A DNA stretch of 64,000 nucleotides from Streptomyces resistomycificus (GTDB lineage Bacteria; Actinomycetota; Actinomycetes; Streptomycetales; Streptomycetaceae), in assembly GCF_001514265.1 (NCBI RefSeq), contig NZ_KQ948991.1, forward strand, positions 729,539-793,538, given 5' to 3'. This document shows positions 8,676-16,743 of this stretch, in pieces (position 1 is the stretch's first letter; each line of letters begins with the position of its first letter). The notes under the pieces were generated by a model. That model did no database searches, had not been told where the DNA came from, and saw only the letters and a list, made by a program, of their open reading frames with translations. Made by a program: the position numbers and the translations under genes.

Positions 8676-10205
8676 ATGGGATCGGAGAAGATCCGCCGCT
8701 GGGAGTCGGGAGCGCTCGCGCACGCCGTGACGGATCCCTTCGGCCAGGGCCCTCTTCCCTGGCTCCGCGGCGCCGAGACGTACTTCGACGACAGCGGCCA
8801 GGTCGTCCCCTGGTACGTGGAACCGCCGCGACAGCCGACGCGATCGTCGCACCCCGACCGCGCCACGCACCCGCCGCGGAACGCTCCCCACGTCCCCTCC
8901 CCCCGCTCCGCCCCCGGCACCCCCCGCTCCGCCGACGACGTGAACTGCCAGATCAAGGGCTTCACGTCCACCGGCGCGGTCGCCCCCGGCGAGGCCGTCG
9001 ACTTCCACATCACCGTCGACCCGCCGCAGGAGTTCGGCGTCGACGTCTACCGCATCGGTCACTACGGCGGTGACGGCGCCGCGAAGGTCACCACCAGTCC
9101 CCGGCTGTCGGGCATAGTCCAGCCCGCGCCGCTGACCGCGGACCGTACGGTCTCCTGCCACCACTGGTGGCTGTCCTGGCGGCTGCAGATCCCGAGCTAC
9201 TGGAGCGTCGGCGCCTACGTCGCCGTCCTGACGACGGCCGACGGCTACCGCTCCCACATCCCGTTCACCGTCCGCGACAACGAGCCGGCCGACCTGCTCC
9301 TCCTGTTGCCGGACGTCACCTGGCAGGCGTACAACCTCTACCCGGAGGACGGCCGCACCGGCGCCAGCCTCTACCACGCCTGGGACGAGAACGGCCGGCT
9401 GCTCGGCGAGGCCGACGCGGCCACGACCCTCTCCTTCGACCGCCCGTACGCGGGCGCCGGCCTTCCCCTCCACGTGGGCCACGCCTACGACTTCATCCGC
9501 TGGGCTGAGCGCTACGGCTACGACCTCGCCTACGCCGACGCCCGCGACCTGCACGGCGGCCAGGTCGACCCCACCCGCTACCGCGGACTGGTCTTCCCCG
9601 GCCACGACGAGTACTGGTCGGCCACCATGCGCCGCACCGTGGAACGCGCCCGCGACCACGGCACGAGCCTGGTCTTCCTGTCGGCCAACACCATGTACTG
9701 GCAGGTCGAGCTCGGCCCGTCCCCGTCCGGTGTCCCCGACCGCCTGCTCACCTGCCGAAAACGCCGGGGGCCGGGCAAGCCCGTGCTCTGGCGGGAGATC
9801 GACCGCCCGGAGCAGCAACTGATCGGCATCCAGTACGCCGGCCGCGTCCCCGAGCCCCACCCCCTGATCGTGCGCAACGCGGGCCACTGGATGTGGGAGT
9901 CGACCGGCGCGCACGACGGCGACGAGATCGAGGGCCTGGTCGCGGGCGAGGCCGACCGGTACTTCCCGCGCACCCCGCTGCCCGAGCACGACGACCGCAT
10001 CCTGCTCGCGCACTCCCCGTACACCGACACCGAGGGAGCCCTCCGTCACCAGGAGACCTCGCTCTACCGGGCCCCTTCCGGCGCCCTGGTCTTCGCGTCC
10101 GGGACGTTCGCCTGGTCACCGTCACTGGACCGCCCGGGCCACGTCGACCCCAGGGTCCAGCGAGCCACCGCAAACCTCCTGGACCGCATCTGCAAACGTG
10201 ACTGA
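8676..10205 (+). CDS. N,N-dimethylformamidase beta-subunit-like protein
   Basis: 509 residues. After a disordered first ~85 residues comes a beta-rich region (GFTSTGAVAPGEAVDFHI, VYRIGHYGG) and then the domain seen in the large subunit of N,N-dimethylformamidase: VTWQAYNLYPEDGR, SFDRPY, DFIRWAERYGYDLAYADARDLH, GLVFPGHDEYWS, VFLSANTMYWQVE. In that enzyme the large subunit hydrolyses DMF, but no small subunit is visible here and most actinobacterial members have unknown substrates. No signal peptide is visible. The ATG at 8676 is preceded by GGGAGGGGAGCG. It is a single-gene unit before purC. Family confident, substrate unknown. Confidence 0.78.
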   Translation: MGSEKIRRWESGALAHAVTDPFGQGPLPWLRGAETYFDDSGQVVPWYVEPPRQPTRSSHPDRATHPPRNAPHVPSPRSAPGTPRSADDVNCQIKGFTSTGAVAPGEAVDFHITVDPPQEFGVDVYRIGHYGGDGAAKVTTSPRLSGIVQPAPLTADRTVSCHHWWLSWRLQIPSYWSVGAYVAVLTTADGYRSHIPFTVRDNEPADLLLLLPDVTWQAYNLYPEDGRTGASLYHAWDENGRLLGEADAATTLSFDRPYAGAGLPLHVGHAYDFIRWAERYGYDLAYADARDLHGGQVDPTRYRGLVFPGHDEYWSATMRRTVERARDHGTSLVFLSANTMYWQVELGPSPSGVPDRLLTCRKRRGPGKPVLWREIDRPEQQLIGIQYAGRVPEPHPLIVRNAGHWMWESTGAHDGDEIEGLVAGEADRYFPRTPLPEHDDRILLAHSPYTDTEGALRHQETSLYRAPSGALVFASGTFAWSPSLDRPGHVDPRVQRATANLLDRICKRD

Positions 10206-10240
10206 ACCCCCTTCCACCAGTCCCGCTGTCCGGAACCGAT

Positions 10241-10254
10241 CTCCCGTACGGGAG
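10241..10254. promoter_or_regulatory. 14-bp perfect palindrome upstream of purC
   Basis: CTCCCGTACGGGAG lies 89 bases before the purC start and 36 bases after the preceding stop. It could be an operator or a short hairpin. No bound factor can be named. Confidence 0.35.
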
Positions 10255-10342
10255 AATCGACCCACTTGGGCCCGCCCGTCGCCCACCACCACCCTGTTGG
10301 GGCCCTTCGGGCGCACCTTTCGTTCAACCACGGGGAGGAACC

Positions 10343-11242
10343 GTGTCCGGATTCGTCGATAAGCCCGAGCCGCTTCAGGTTCCGGGTCTGGTGCATCTGC
10401 ACACCGGCAAGGTGCGCGACCTGTACCAGAACGAGGCGGGCGACCTCGTGATGGTCGCCAGCGACCGTCTCTCCGCCTACGACTGGGTGCTGCCCACCGA
10501 GATCCCCGACAAGGGGCGGGTGCTCACCCAGCTCTCCCTGTGGTGGTTCGACCAGCTCGCCGACCTGGTCCCCAACCACGTCCTGAGCACCGACCTGCCC
10601 GCGGGAGCCCCCGCCGACTGGGCCGGCCGCACCCTGGTCTGCAAGTCCCTGCGGATGGTCCCGGTGGAGTGCGTGGCCCGCGGCTACCTCACCGGCTCGG
10701 GCCTCCTGGAGTACGACGACTCCCGTACGGTCTGCGGCCTCGCCCTGCCCGAGGGCCTGGTCGACGGCTCGGAGCTGCCCGCCCCGATCTTCACCCCGGC
10801 CACCAAGGCCGAGGTCGGAGAGCACGACGAGAACGTCTCCTACGAGGAGGTCGCCCGCCAGGTCGGCGCCGACACCGCCGCCCAGCTGCGCCAGGCGACC
10901 CTCGCCGTCTACTCGCGCGGCCGGGACATCGCCCGCGAGCGGGGGATCATCCTCGCGGACACCAAGTTCGAGTTCGGCTTCGAGGGGGAGCGCCTGGTCC
11001 TCGCGGACGAGGTCCTCACCCCGGACTCCTCCCGCTTCTGGCCGGCCGAGCAGTGGCAGCCGGGCCGTGCCCAGCCGTCGTACGACAAGCAGTTCGTCCG
11101 CGACTGGCTCACGTCGCCGGAGTCCGGCTGGGACCGCAGGAGCGAGCAGCCTCCGCCGCCGCTGCCGCAGGAGGTCGTGGACGCGACCCGCGCCAAGTAC
11201 GTCGAGGCGTACGAGCGTCTGACGGGCACGAGCTGGGCGTAG
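10343..11242 (+). CDS. purC: Phosphoribosylaminoimidazole-succinocarboxamide synthase
   Basis: 299 residues, the long bacterial/yeast-like SAICAR synthetase type. It joins CAIR with aspartate using ATP. Visible motifs are LHTGKVRDLY (about 18-27), VASDRLSAYDWVLP (about 35-48), the VPVECVARGYLTGSG motif (about 105-120), and IILADTKFEFGF with the FVRDWL motif near the end. The GTG at 10343 follows GGGGAGGAA by 6 bases. It stands alone on the plus strand, with a terminator hairpin immediately after the stop that is shared with the facing tRNA-Gly. Confidence 0.96.
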   Translation: MSGFVDKPEPLQVPGLVHLHTGKVRDLYQNEAGDLVMVASDRLSAYDWVLPTEIPDKGRVLTQLSLWWFDQLADLVPNHVLSTDLPAGAPADWAGRTLVCKSLRMVPVECVARGYLTGSGLLEYDDSRTVCGLALPEGLVDGSELPAPIFTPATKAEVGEHDENVSYEEVARQVGADTAAQLRQATLAVYSRGRDIARERGIILADTKFEFGFEGERLVLADEVLTPDSSRFWPAEQWQPGRAQPSYDKQFVRDWLTSPESGWDRRSEQPPPPLPQEVVDATRAKYVEAYERLTGTSWA

Positions 11243-11253
11243 GACACGAAGAA

Positions 11254-11277
11254 GCCCCCCGGCAGAAGCCGGGGGGC
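11254..11277. terminator. Shared terminator of purC and tRNA-Gly
   Basis: A 10-bp GC stem (11254-11263 with 11268-11277) with an AGAA loop, 11 bases after purC and 8 bases beyond the 3' end of the convergent tRNA. Confidence 0.75.
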
Positions 11278-11285
11278 CTGTTCAG

Positions 11286-11358
11286 AGCGGACGACCAGGT
11301 TCGAACTGGCGACCTCAACCTTGGCAAGGTTGCGCTCTACCAACTGAGCTACGTCCGC
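11286..11358 (-). tRNA. tRNA-Gly(GCC)
   Basis: Minus-strand GCGGACGTAGCTCAGTTGG... with anticodon loop CTTGCCAAG (GCC), T-loop GTTCGAAC and acceptor pairing GCGGACG/CGTCCGC, discriminator U. 73 nt, no encoded CCA. Identical to the copy at 15493. Confidence 0.96.
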
Positions 11359-11380
11359 GTGCGCCGTGGCGCGAGAGCAA

Positions 11381-11995
11381 CTATACCCAACCTCGCTCGC
11401 GTGCGAGCCGCACGGCCGCGTGCCGGTTCTCCGCCCCGAGCTTGGAGACGGCCGACGACAGGTAGTTCCGTACGGTCCCCTGGGACAGCGCGGCCCGCTC
11501 GGCGATCTCCGCGACCGGAGCCCCGTCGGCGGCGAACTCCAGCACCTCCGCCTCCCGCGCGGTCAGCGGCGAGTCCCCGGCGGAGATCGCGTCGGCCGCC
11601 AACTCGGGGTCGACGTAACGGTTTCCGGCGTGCACCGTGCGGATGATCTCCGCGAGTCTCCGCGCGCTGACGGTCTTGGGGACGAACCCCCGCACACCCG
11701 CTTCGAGGGCCCGCTTCAGATGTCCGGGCCGCCCGTGGCTGGTCACGATCAGCACCCGGCAGTCGGGCAGCTCGGTCCGCAGGGATGTGGCGACCTTCAC
11801 ACCGTCCGCGCCGGGCATCTGCAGATCCAGTACGGCGACGTCGGGAGCGTGGGCCCGGGCCATGGCCAGCGCCTCGGGTCCCGTCGCCGCCTCGGCAACG
11901 ACGACGAGGTCGTCCTCCAGGGAGAGCAGGGTGGCGAGCGCACCCCGGATGAGGTGCTCGTCATCGGCCAGCAGGAGCCGTACGGGAGCAGTCAT
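11381..11995 (-). CDS. LuxR-family response regulator
   Basis: 204 residues. The receiver domain (about 5-120) has the acidic pair DD at 11-12, phosphoacceptor Asp57 in VLDLQMPG, and the Thr/Lys switch region (TSHG, PKTVS). The C-terminal LuxR-type helix-turn-helix (about 140-200) reads LTAREAEVLEFAADG then GTVRNYLSSAVSKL. This is the DesR/NarL class, which binds DNA as a dimer after phosphorylation. Its ATG overlaps the stop of the upstream kinase (ATGA), so the pair is translationally coupled. It is last of four minus-strand genes whose first two encode an ABC exporter, the probable target. Confidence 0.93.
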   Translation of the reverse strand: MTAPVRLLLADDEHLIRGALATLLSLEDDLVVVAEAATGPEALAMARAHAPDVAVLDLQMPGADGVKVATSLRTELPDCRVLIVTSHGRPGHLKRALEAGVRGFVPKTVSARRLAEIIRTVHAGNRYVDPELAADAISAGDSPLTAREAEVLEFAADGAPVAEIAERAALSQGTVRNYLSSAVSKLGAENRHAAVRLARERGWV

Positions 11996-13575
11996 GACGT
12001 GACCTCACTCATAACCGTGGCGGCAGCCGCCCCCGACCCCGCGACCGCCCTCGTGCCCGTGCCCACGACCGCCCCCGCTCCCGAGCCCGCGCCCGAGCCC
12101 GCGCCCGCCCCCGTGCCCGCTCCCGAGCCCGTGCCCGGGACCGCTCCCGCTCCTGCCCCCGAGCCCGCGCCCGCCCCCGTGCCCGCTTCCGAGCCGGGGA
12201 CAGCCGCCGCGCCCGCGCCCGCCCCCGAGCTGGGGACCGCCGCCGCGCCCGTGCCCGCTCCCGAGACCGTGCCCGGGACCGCTCCCGCTCCTGCCCCCGA
12301 GCCCGCGCCCGCCCCCGTGCCCGCCCCCGAGACCGCAGCCGGCACCTCCGCCACCACCCGGAACAGCCCCCCGTCGATCCGCCCCGCCTCCAAGGTCCCC
12401 TCCACCGCGGCCAGCCGTTCCCGCAGCCCGGCCAGGCCCGAACCGCCCACGGTGCGGTCCGAGGGCGCGGACGCCCCGTCGTTCTCCACGGTCAGCACCG
12501 CTCGCCCCTCCGTCACCCGGACCCCCACGGCACACCATGCGGCATCCCCGTGCCGCAGCACGTTCGTCGTCGTCTCCCGCACCACCCAGGCGAGTGCCGA
12601 CTGCACCTCGGCCGGCAGCCCGGCGGCCCCGCCCCCGGTCACCTCGCACCGGATCCCGGCGGCCGTCAACACTCCTTGCGCGCCCGCGAGTTCGACCCCG
12701 AGGTCGGCCTCCCGGTACCCCCGTACGACATCCCGTACCTCGCGCTGCGACTCCTGCGCGATGCGCTGCACCTCGGTCATCTGGTCGACGGCCTCGGGCC
12801 GCCCGCGCCGGGCCAGCTGCACGGCCAGCTCGCTCTTGAGGGCGATCACGGCGAGGTTGCGTCCCATCACGTCGTGCAGGTCGCGCCCGAACCGCAGCCG
12901 TTCCTCGGCGACGGCGAGCCGGGCGCGGGTCTCACGGGCCTCGTCGAGTTCGTAGAAGGCGTCGAGGAGCCAGACGGAGAACGCGGACGTGAAGGCCATG
13001 ACGGCGGAGCCGAGCAGCACGGCGAGCGTGGCGGCCAGCGCGGCGCCGCCGGGGGCGCCCAGGGCGAGCGACACGGCTCCGGCACCGGATCCGAAGCCCC
13101 CGACGAGCGCGTACACCCGCCGCCGGTCGCGGACGCCGAGCGCCAGGGTGCCGGCCCCGAAGATCAGGACGAGCCCGAAGACCCCGCCGGCCGCGCCGTC
13201 GACGTTCTCGCCGTCCGGCCCGTGCTCCGCGAGCCCGAGGGCTCCGGTGGCGACGGCGGCGGTGATCACGCCGACCGTCCACAGCAGCCGGACGGGCTGC
13301 TCACGGCGCCCGCGGGTCCAGTCCAGCGCGCGGGACGCGGTCGTGGCGCACACCACGGCGTGCGCACTCACCATCAGCAGCAGCCAGGCCGCGAGCCACG
13401 GCTCGACCTGGCCGAGCGCGGTGAGCCCGACCGTCGCGACCTCCAGCACGGCGAAGAAGTGGAACGTGGAGCGGGTGTACGTCTCCACCTTCGCCGGCGT
13501 GCTCTTCCCCCGCCACCACCGGCCCGGCCCCCGCATCCCCGTCGCCCTCCGCCACCAGCCGCTCCGCGTACGCAT
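11992..13575 (-). CDS. Sensor histidine kinase with Gly/Ala repeat tail
   Basis: 527 residues from the ATG at 13575. Several membrane helices span about residues 36-205. A HisKA_3 dimerisation/phosphoacceptor helix has the motif FGRDLHDVMGR (His near 234). The HATPase domain has VVRETTTNVLRHG and GGSGLAGLRERL. The last ~111 residues are an almost pure Gly/Ala/Ser/Thr/Val/Pro tail of (GAGTGAG, GSGAGAG, AVPG) units, absent from typical DesK-class kinases. An in-frame ATG at 13647 is possible but lies inside the upstream permease gene. It overlaps the response regulator gene by 4 bases. The signal sensed is unknown; regulation of the adjacent ABC exporter is inferred. Confidence 0.88.
   Translation of the reverse strand: MRTRSGWWRRATGMRGPGRWWRGKSTPAKVETYTRSTFHFFAVLEVATVGLTALGQVEPWLAAWLLLMVSAHAVVCATTASRALDWTRGRREQPVRLLWTVGVITAAVATGALGLAEHGPDGENVDGAAGGVFGLVLIFGAGTLALGVRDRRRVYALVGGFGSGAGAVSLALGAPGGAALAATLAVLLGSAVMAFTSAFSVWLLDAFYELDEARETRARLAVAEERLRFGRDLHDVMGRNLAVIALKSELAVQLARRGRPEAVDQMTEVQRIAQESQREVRDVVRGYREADLGVELAGAQGVLTAAGIRCEVTGGGAAGLPAEVQSALAWVVRETTTNVLRHGDAAWCAVGVRVTEGRAVLTVENDGASAPSDRTVGGSGLAGLRERLAAVEGTLEAGRIDGGLFRVVAEVPAAVSGAGTGAGAGSGAGAGAVPGTVSGAGTGAAAVPSSGAGAGAAAVPGSEAGTGAGAGSGAGAGAVPGTGSGAGTGAGAGSGAGSGAGAVVGTGTRAVAGSGAAAATVMSEVTS
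11995..12330. repeat. Degenerate GC-rich repeats encoding the kinase tail
   Basis: Read on the plus strand, imperfect 6- and 12-base units of CCCGCG/CCCGTG/CCCGAG repeat for about 330 bases, with longer direct copies such as CTCCCGAGCCCGTGCCCGGG-like blocks near 12120 and 12260. They encode the Gly/Ala/Pro-rich end of the histidine kinase. Confidence 0.8.
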
Positions 13576-13606
13576 GTTGCGCCCCCGTCCCCGATAACGG
13601 CGCCCT

Positions 13607-14404
13607 TCAGCGCCGCGGCTCCCACCGGAACCAGCGCTGTACAGCAAACACGCCCAGCGCGATCCAGGCCAGCGCGGTCATGAGCGGCCCCAGCGCCTCG
13701 TACGCCGACAGTTCACCGGTCCAGCCGCCGCGCACGAGGGTGATCACCGGTGTCAGCGGCAGGAGTTCGAGCACCGACGCCACCCGGTCGGGCATCAGCT
13801 CCAGCGGCACGGCGACCCCGGAGCCCACCATCGAGGCCATCACCAACGGCATCGAGGTGACCTGCGCACTCTCGACGGTGCGGGTGAAGCTCGCCGTGAC
13901 GGCCGCCAGCGCCGCGCACATCGCCAGCCCCAACAGCACCCCCAGAACGGCGAGTTGGGGAGCCTGTGGGGCGGGCACGTCCAGCAGGACGGAGCAGCCC
14001 ACCGCCAGGACCAGGGACTGGACCAGTCCCGTGACGACGGCGGGCAGCGCGGCCCCGGTCAGGATCTCCCGGTCGCGCGGCTCACCGGTCCGCAGCCGCT
14101 TGAGGACGAGTTCCTCGCGCCGCCCGACGAAGACGCCCACGAGTGCCGAGTACACCGCGAACAGCAGTGAGAAGCCGATGGCGCCCGGCAGCAGGACCAG
14201 GCCCACGCTCAGTCCGGCGCCGTCGAGGTCCATGTCCTCGACCACCGAGCGCGCGCTGACCGGCAGCACCAGTGGCACGAGCAGCGCCGTGACGATCATG
14301 CCCTTGCTCCGCCCGAACAGGGTCAGCTCGGCCCGTGCGAGCGCCGCGACGCGCCCCGCAGGGGTGGTGACCGGCTTCGCCGCGGTGGTGACAGCCCCGC
14401 TCAT
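13607..14404 (-). CDS. ABC-2 type transporter permease
   Basis: 265 residues with about six hydrophobic segments (for example GMIVTALLVPLVLPVSA, LLFAVYSALVGVFVG, AVLGVLLGLAMCAALAAV, VASMVGSGVAVPLELMPD, PLMTALAWIALGVFAV), the layout of an ABC-2 exporter membrane subunit. The conserved-looking MPDRVASVLELLPLTPVITLVR loop near the end is typical of multidrug/antibiotic export permeases. Its start overlaps the ATPase gene stop by 4 bases. With that ATPase it should form a plasma-membrane efflux pump, presumably controlled by the two-component system encoded just downstream. Substrate unknown. Confidence 0.9.
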   Translation of the reverse strand: MSGAVTTAAKPVTTPAGRVAALARAELTLFGRSKGMIVTALLVPLVLPVSARSVVEDMDLDGAGLSVGLVLLPGAIGFSLLFAVYSALVGVFVGRREELVLKRLRTGEPRDREILTGAALPAVVTGLVQSLVLAVGCSVLLDVPAPQAPQLAVLGVLLGLAMCAALAAVTASFTRTVESAQVTSMPLVMASMVGSGVAVPLELMPDRVASVLELLPLTPVITLVRGGWTGELSAYEALGPLMTALAWIALGVFAVQRWFRWEPRR

Positions 14405-15363
14405 GCCGCGTACTCCTCAACCGTCTCGCGGGAGGCGGACGCCTCCCGGGCGATCCCCAGGAACGCCTCCTCCAGCGACGCCGACCGCACGTCGAGGCGG
14501 CGCAGTTCGACCCCGGCCCGGCCGGCCCACGCCAGCACCCCGGTGGCCGCCCGCTGCAGCTCACGCGTCCGCAGCCGGACCAGGTGCCCCTCGACCTCGT
14601 GCCCGCACACCCCCAGCTCACCGAGCGGCGGCAGGTCCCCCAGGAAGTAGCCGTCGGGCAGTTCGAAGGAGATCCGGGACGGCTGCGCGGCGGTCACCTC
14701 GGCCGGTGTCCCGGAAGCCGCGACGCGCCCCTCGTGCAGGATGGCGAGCCGGTCGGCGAGATCCTCGGCCTCCTCCAGGTAGTGCGTGGTCAGCAGTACC
14801 GTCGTGCCGCCGTCGCGCAGCGCCCGTACCAACTCCCAGGTCTCCCGGCGCCCTTCGGCGTCCAGGCCGGTCGTCGGCTCGTCCAGGAACAGCACCTCGG
14901 GCCTGCCGAGCAGCGCGAGCGCCAGGTCCAGGCGCCGCCGCTCACCCCCGGACAGCTGCTTCACCCGGACGCCCGCCCTGCGCTCGAGCCCGACCAGTGC
15001 CAGCGCCTCCCCCTCGGGCCGCGCCCCGCTCACACAGCCCGCCCACATCCGCGTGGTCTCGGCGACGGTCAGCTCGGACGGAAACCCGCCCTCCTGCAAC
15101 ATCACACCCGTCCGAGGCCGTACGACGGCCCGCTCGGCGTAGGGGTCACAGCCGAGGACCCGTACCCGCCCGGCGGCCGGCCGCGCGAGCCCCTCCAGCA
15201 GTTCGACGGTGGACGTCTTGCCCGCCCCGTTGGTGCCCAGCAGAGCGAAGACCTCGCCGCGGCGCACGGAGAAGGAGATCCCGCGCACCGCCTCGAACCC
15301 GCCCCCGTACACACGCCGCAGGTCAGTGACCTCAATCACGTGTTCGTGTTCGTTGGTGTCCAT
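14401..15363 (-). CDS. ABC transporter ATP-binding protein
   Basis: 320 residues. Walker A is LLGTNGAGKTST (about 40-51), the Q-loop is MLQEGGF, the signature is LSGGERRRLDLA (about 140-151), Walker B is VLFLDEPTTGLD (about 162-173), with the D-loop and switch His in LLTTHYLEEAE. The C-terminal ~90 residues resemble the DrrA/CcmA-type regulatory extension. It is the first gene of a four-gene minus-strand operon (ATPase, permease, kinase, regulator). A TGACAAATGTCA inverted repeat at 15422-15433 lies 59 bases upstream and could be an operator. Confidence 0.95.
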   Translation of the reverse strand: MDTNEHEHVIEVTDLRRVYGGGFEAVRGISFSVRRGEVFALLGTNGAGKTSTVELLEGLARPAAGRVRVLGCDPYAERAVVRPRTGVMLQEGGFPSELTVAETTRMWAGCVSGARPEGEALALVGLERRAGVRVKQLSGGERRRLDLALALLGRPEVLFLDEPTTGLDAEGRRETWELVRALRDGGTTVLLTTHYLEEAEDLADRLAILHEGRVAASGTPAEVTAAQPSRISFELPDGYFLGDLPPLGELGVCGHEVEGHLVRLRTRELQRAATGVLAWAGRAGVELRRLDVRSASLEEAFLGIAREASASRETVEEYAA

Positions 15364-15421
15364 GCCTTCAGCGTTCCGTGCCGGCGGGGCCGGCAGCAGT
15401 GCGAGCTGTCACCACTCGGCA

Positions 15422-15433
15422 TGACAAATGTCA
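15422..15433. promoter_or_regulatory. Inverted repeat upstream of the ABC/two-component operon
   Basis: TGACA-AA-TGTCA, 59 bases upstream of the ATPase start. It is a candidate site for the response regulator; no direct support. Confidence 0.3.
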
Positions 15434-15453
15434 GTCGGATGTCCACCGCATAC

Positions 15454-15488
15454 GAAAGAGACCCCGGTCGATGACCGGGGTCTCTTTC
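15454..15488 (-). terminator. Terminator of the tRNA-Gly pair
   Basis: A 16-bp perfect stem (15454-15469 with 15473-15488) with a 3-base loop, 4 bases past the 3' end of tRNA-Gly(GCC) in its direction of transcription. Confidence 0.8.
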
Positions 15489-15492
15489 ATGG

Positions 15493-15565
15493 AGCGGACG
15501 ACCAGGTTCGAACTGGCGACCTCAACCTTGGCAAGGTTGCGCTCTACCAACTGAGCTACGTCCGC
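15493..15565 (-). tRNA. tRNA-Gly(GCC), second copy
   Basis: Same 73-nt sequence as the gene at 11286, with anticodon GCC. It follows tRNA-Gly(UCC) at 15646 in the same direction, 80 bases apart, and probably shares its transcript. Confidence 0.96.
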
Positions 15566-15645
15566 AGTGCCTCCGACCGGCTCTCACCGATCGGCGCGAG
15601 CACCAGCCTACCTGATCCACAAGAGTGGTCGGGACGGCGATGCAG

Positions 15646-15717
15646 AGCGGGTGACAGGAATTGCACACTGCGCCTTCCCCCTGGAAGGGGGATGTTCTAC
15701 TACTGAACTACACCCGC
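15646..15717 (-). tRNA. tRNA-Gly(UCC)
   Basis: Minus-strand GCGGGTGTAGTTCAGTAGT... with an extended anticodon stem CCCCC-TTCCA-GGGGG, anticodon TCC, T-loop GTGCAATTC and acceptor GCGGGTG/CACCCGC. 72 nt, no encoded CCA. Confidence 0.95.
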
Positions 15718-15814
15718 ATGTACTCCGTGGGCTGGGCTTTTCGGCCTGGCCCCTCGGCGTGCTCCAGACTCTAGCTGACCAGGTGGGGTGCAACGCAAGT
15801 CGGTTGTCCCGAGG

Positions 15815-15829
15815 GGCCGGTGACCGGCC
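15815..15829 (-). terminator. Small hairpin after lsrL
   Basis: GGCCGG-TGA-CCGGCC, 12 bases beyond the lsrL stop. A longer pairing, GGCCCCTCGG (15748-15757) with CCGAGGGGCC (15809-15818), surrounds the same stretch. Confidence 0.4.
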
Positions 15830-15841
15830 GTCGGCCTCGGT

Positions 15842-16159
15842 TCACTGCGCGGCGGCGAACGCCTCGTAGACCTTCTTGGGGATGCGCCCGCGCGCCGGGA
15901 CGTCCATCTTGTTGGCCTGGGCCCAGGCCCGGACGGCCGCCGGATCGGGGGCCACCTCCGTCTGCCGGTAGGCCTTGCCGGATCTCGACCGCTTGCGGCC
16001 GGCCTCCACGTACGGCTCGAGCGCCATACGCAGTTTCTTGGCATTGGTTTGATTCAGGTCGATCTCGTACGACTTGCCGTCGAGTCCGAAGGCGATCGTT
16101 TCCGCCGCTTCCGAGCCGTCGATGTCGTCAAAGAGAGTGACCACGACCTTCTGCGCCAC
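15842..16159 (-). CDS. lsrL: Lsr2-like nucleoid-associated protein
   Basis: 105 residues from GTG at 16159 (MAQKVVVTLFDDIDG), chosen because GGAGGG lies 10 bases upstream and this is the Lsr2 N-terminus. The N-terminal oligomerisation half (about 1-55) has the beta strands VTLFDDIDG and GKSYEIDLN. A basic linker (AGRKRSRSGK) leads to the C-terminal AT-hook-like domain (about 70-105), where the Lsr2 RGR core appears as PARGRIPKKVYEAF. Lsr2 proteins silence AT-rich genes. The position next to purS fits the second paralogue (lsrL) of streptomycetes, as I recall. It diverges from purS across an AT-rich gap it may bind itself. Confidence 0.92.
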   Translation of the reverse strand: MAQKVVVTLFDDIDGSEAAETIAFGLDGKSYEIDLNQTNAKKLRMALEPYVEAGRKRSRSGKAYRQTEVAPDPAAVRAWAQANKMDVPARGRIPKKVYEAFAAAQ

Positions 16160-16479
16160 GAATATCGGTCCCTCCGTACAGCACCTCATACAGCTCAGCT
16201 GCGATGACGTGCCGAGTATCGGCTATTGCCAATTCATTTGTACAGCGCTCGGCATTGAAATGTGAAGCTCGACTAAATCCGTCAGCGTGTCCGGGCGCAA
16301 TAGGTGTCCCGAGGTGATCCGGGATCTTTCCCGGAAATTTTCATGAGCGCACCCCTCCGATACCGGATCGTGATGGCGGTCACGTAGGTTCCTACAACTC
16401 TACCCGCGTAGAAATTTTGTGCGGGTAGTCTGAAGACACCTGCAGGAACCTGCTCAGCACCACAACACCGGGAGTGCCA
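16160..16479. promoter_or_regulatory. AT-rich divergent regulatory region of lsrL and purSQL
   Basis: 320 bases without a gene, clearly richer in A+T than the neighbours. It contains a 7-bp hairpin (16318-16335) followed by AATTTT, a GTAGG-TT-CCTAC palindrome (16384-16395), an 8-bp inverted repeat CTACCCGC/GCGGGTAG (16400-16407, 16421-16428), and a possible -10 TAGTCT at 16426-16431 for purS. The composition suggests Lsr2-type binding and autoregulation (inference). Confidence 0.5.
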
Positions 16480-16743
16480 GTGGCACGCGTCGTAGTCGAC
16501 GTCATGCTCAAGCCGGAGATCCTCGACCCCCAGGGCCAGGCGGTGCAGCGCGCACTGCCGCGGCTGGGTTTCGAAGGCATCTCGGACGTACGTCAGGGAA
16601 AGCGATTCGAACTGGAAGTTGACGGGCCGGTCGACGAGGCCGCGCTCGCCCGCATCCACGATCTTGCGGAATCCTTCCTCGCCAACACCGTGATCGAGGA
16701 CTTCTCCGTCAAGGTGGAGGAAGTCGCGGAGGCCGCGAAGTGA
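16480..16743 (+). CDS. purS: Phosphoribosylformylglycinamidine synthase subunit PurS
   Basis: 87 residues, the small subunit that bridges PurQ and PurL in the three-part FGAM synthase and channels ammonia. It has the family pattern ARVVVDVMLKPEILDPQGQ, AVQRALPRLGF and VRQGKRFELEV. GTG at 16480 is preferred over the one at 16474 because GGGAG ends 5 bases before it and the next residues are the conserved ARV. Its stop overlaps the purQ start (GTGA), beginning a tightly coupled purS-purQ-purL operon. Confidence 0.95.
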   Translation: MARVVVDVMLKPEILDPQGQAVQRALPRLGFEGISDVRQGKRFELEVDGPVDEAALARIHDLAESFLANTVIEDFSVKVEEVAEAAK

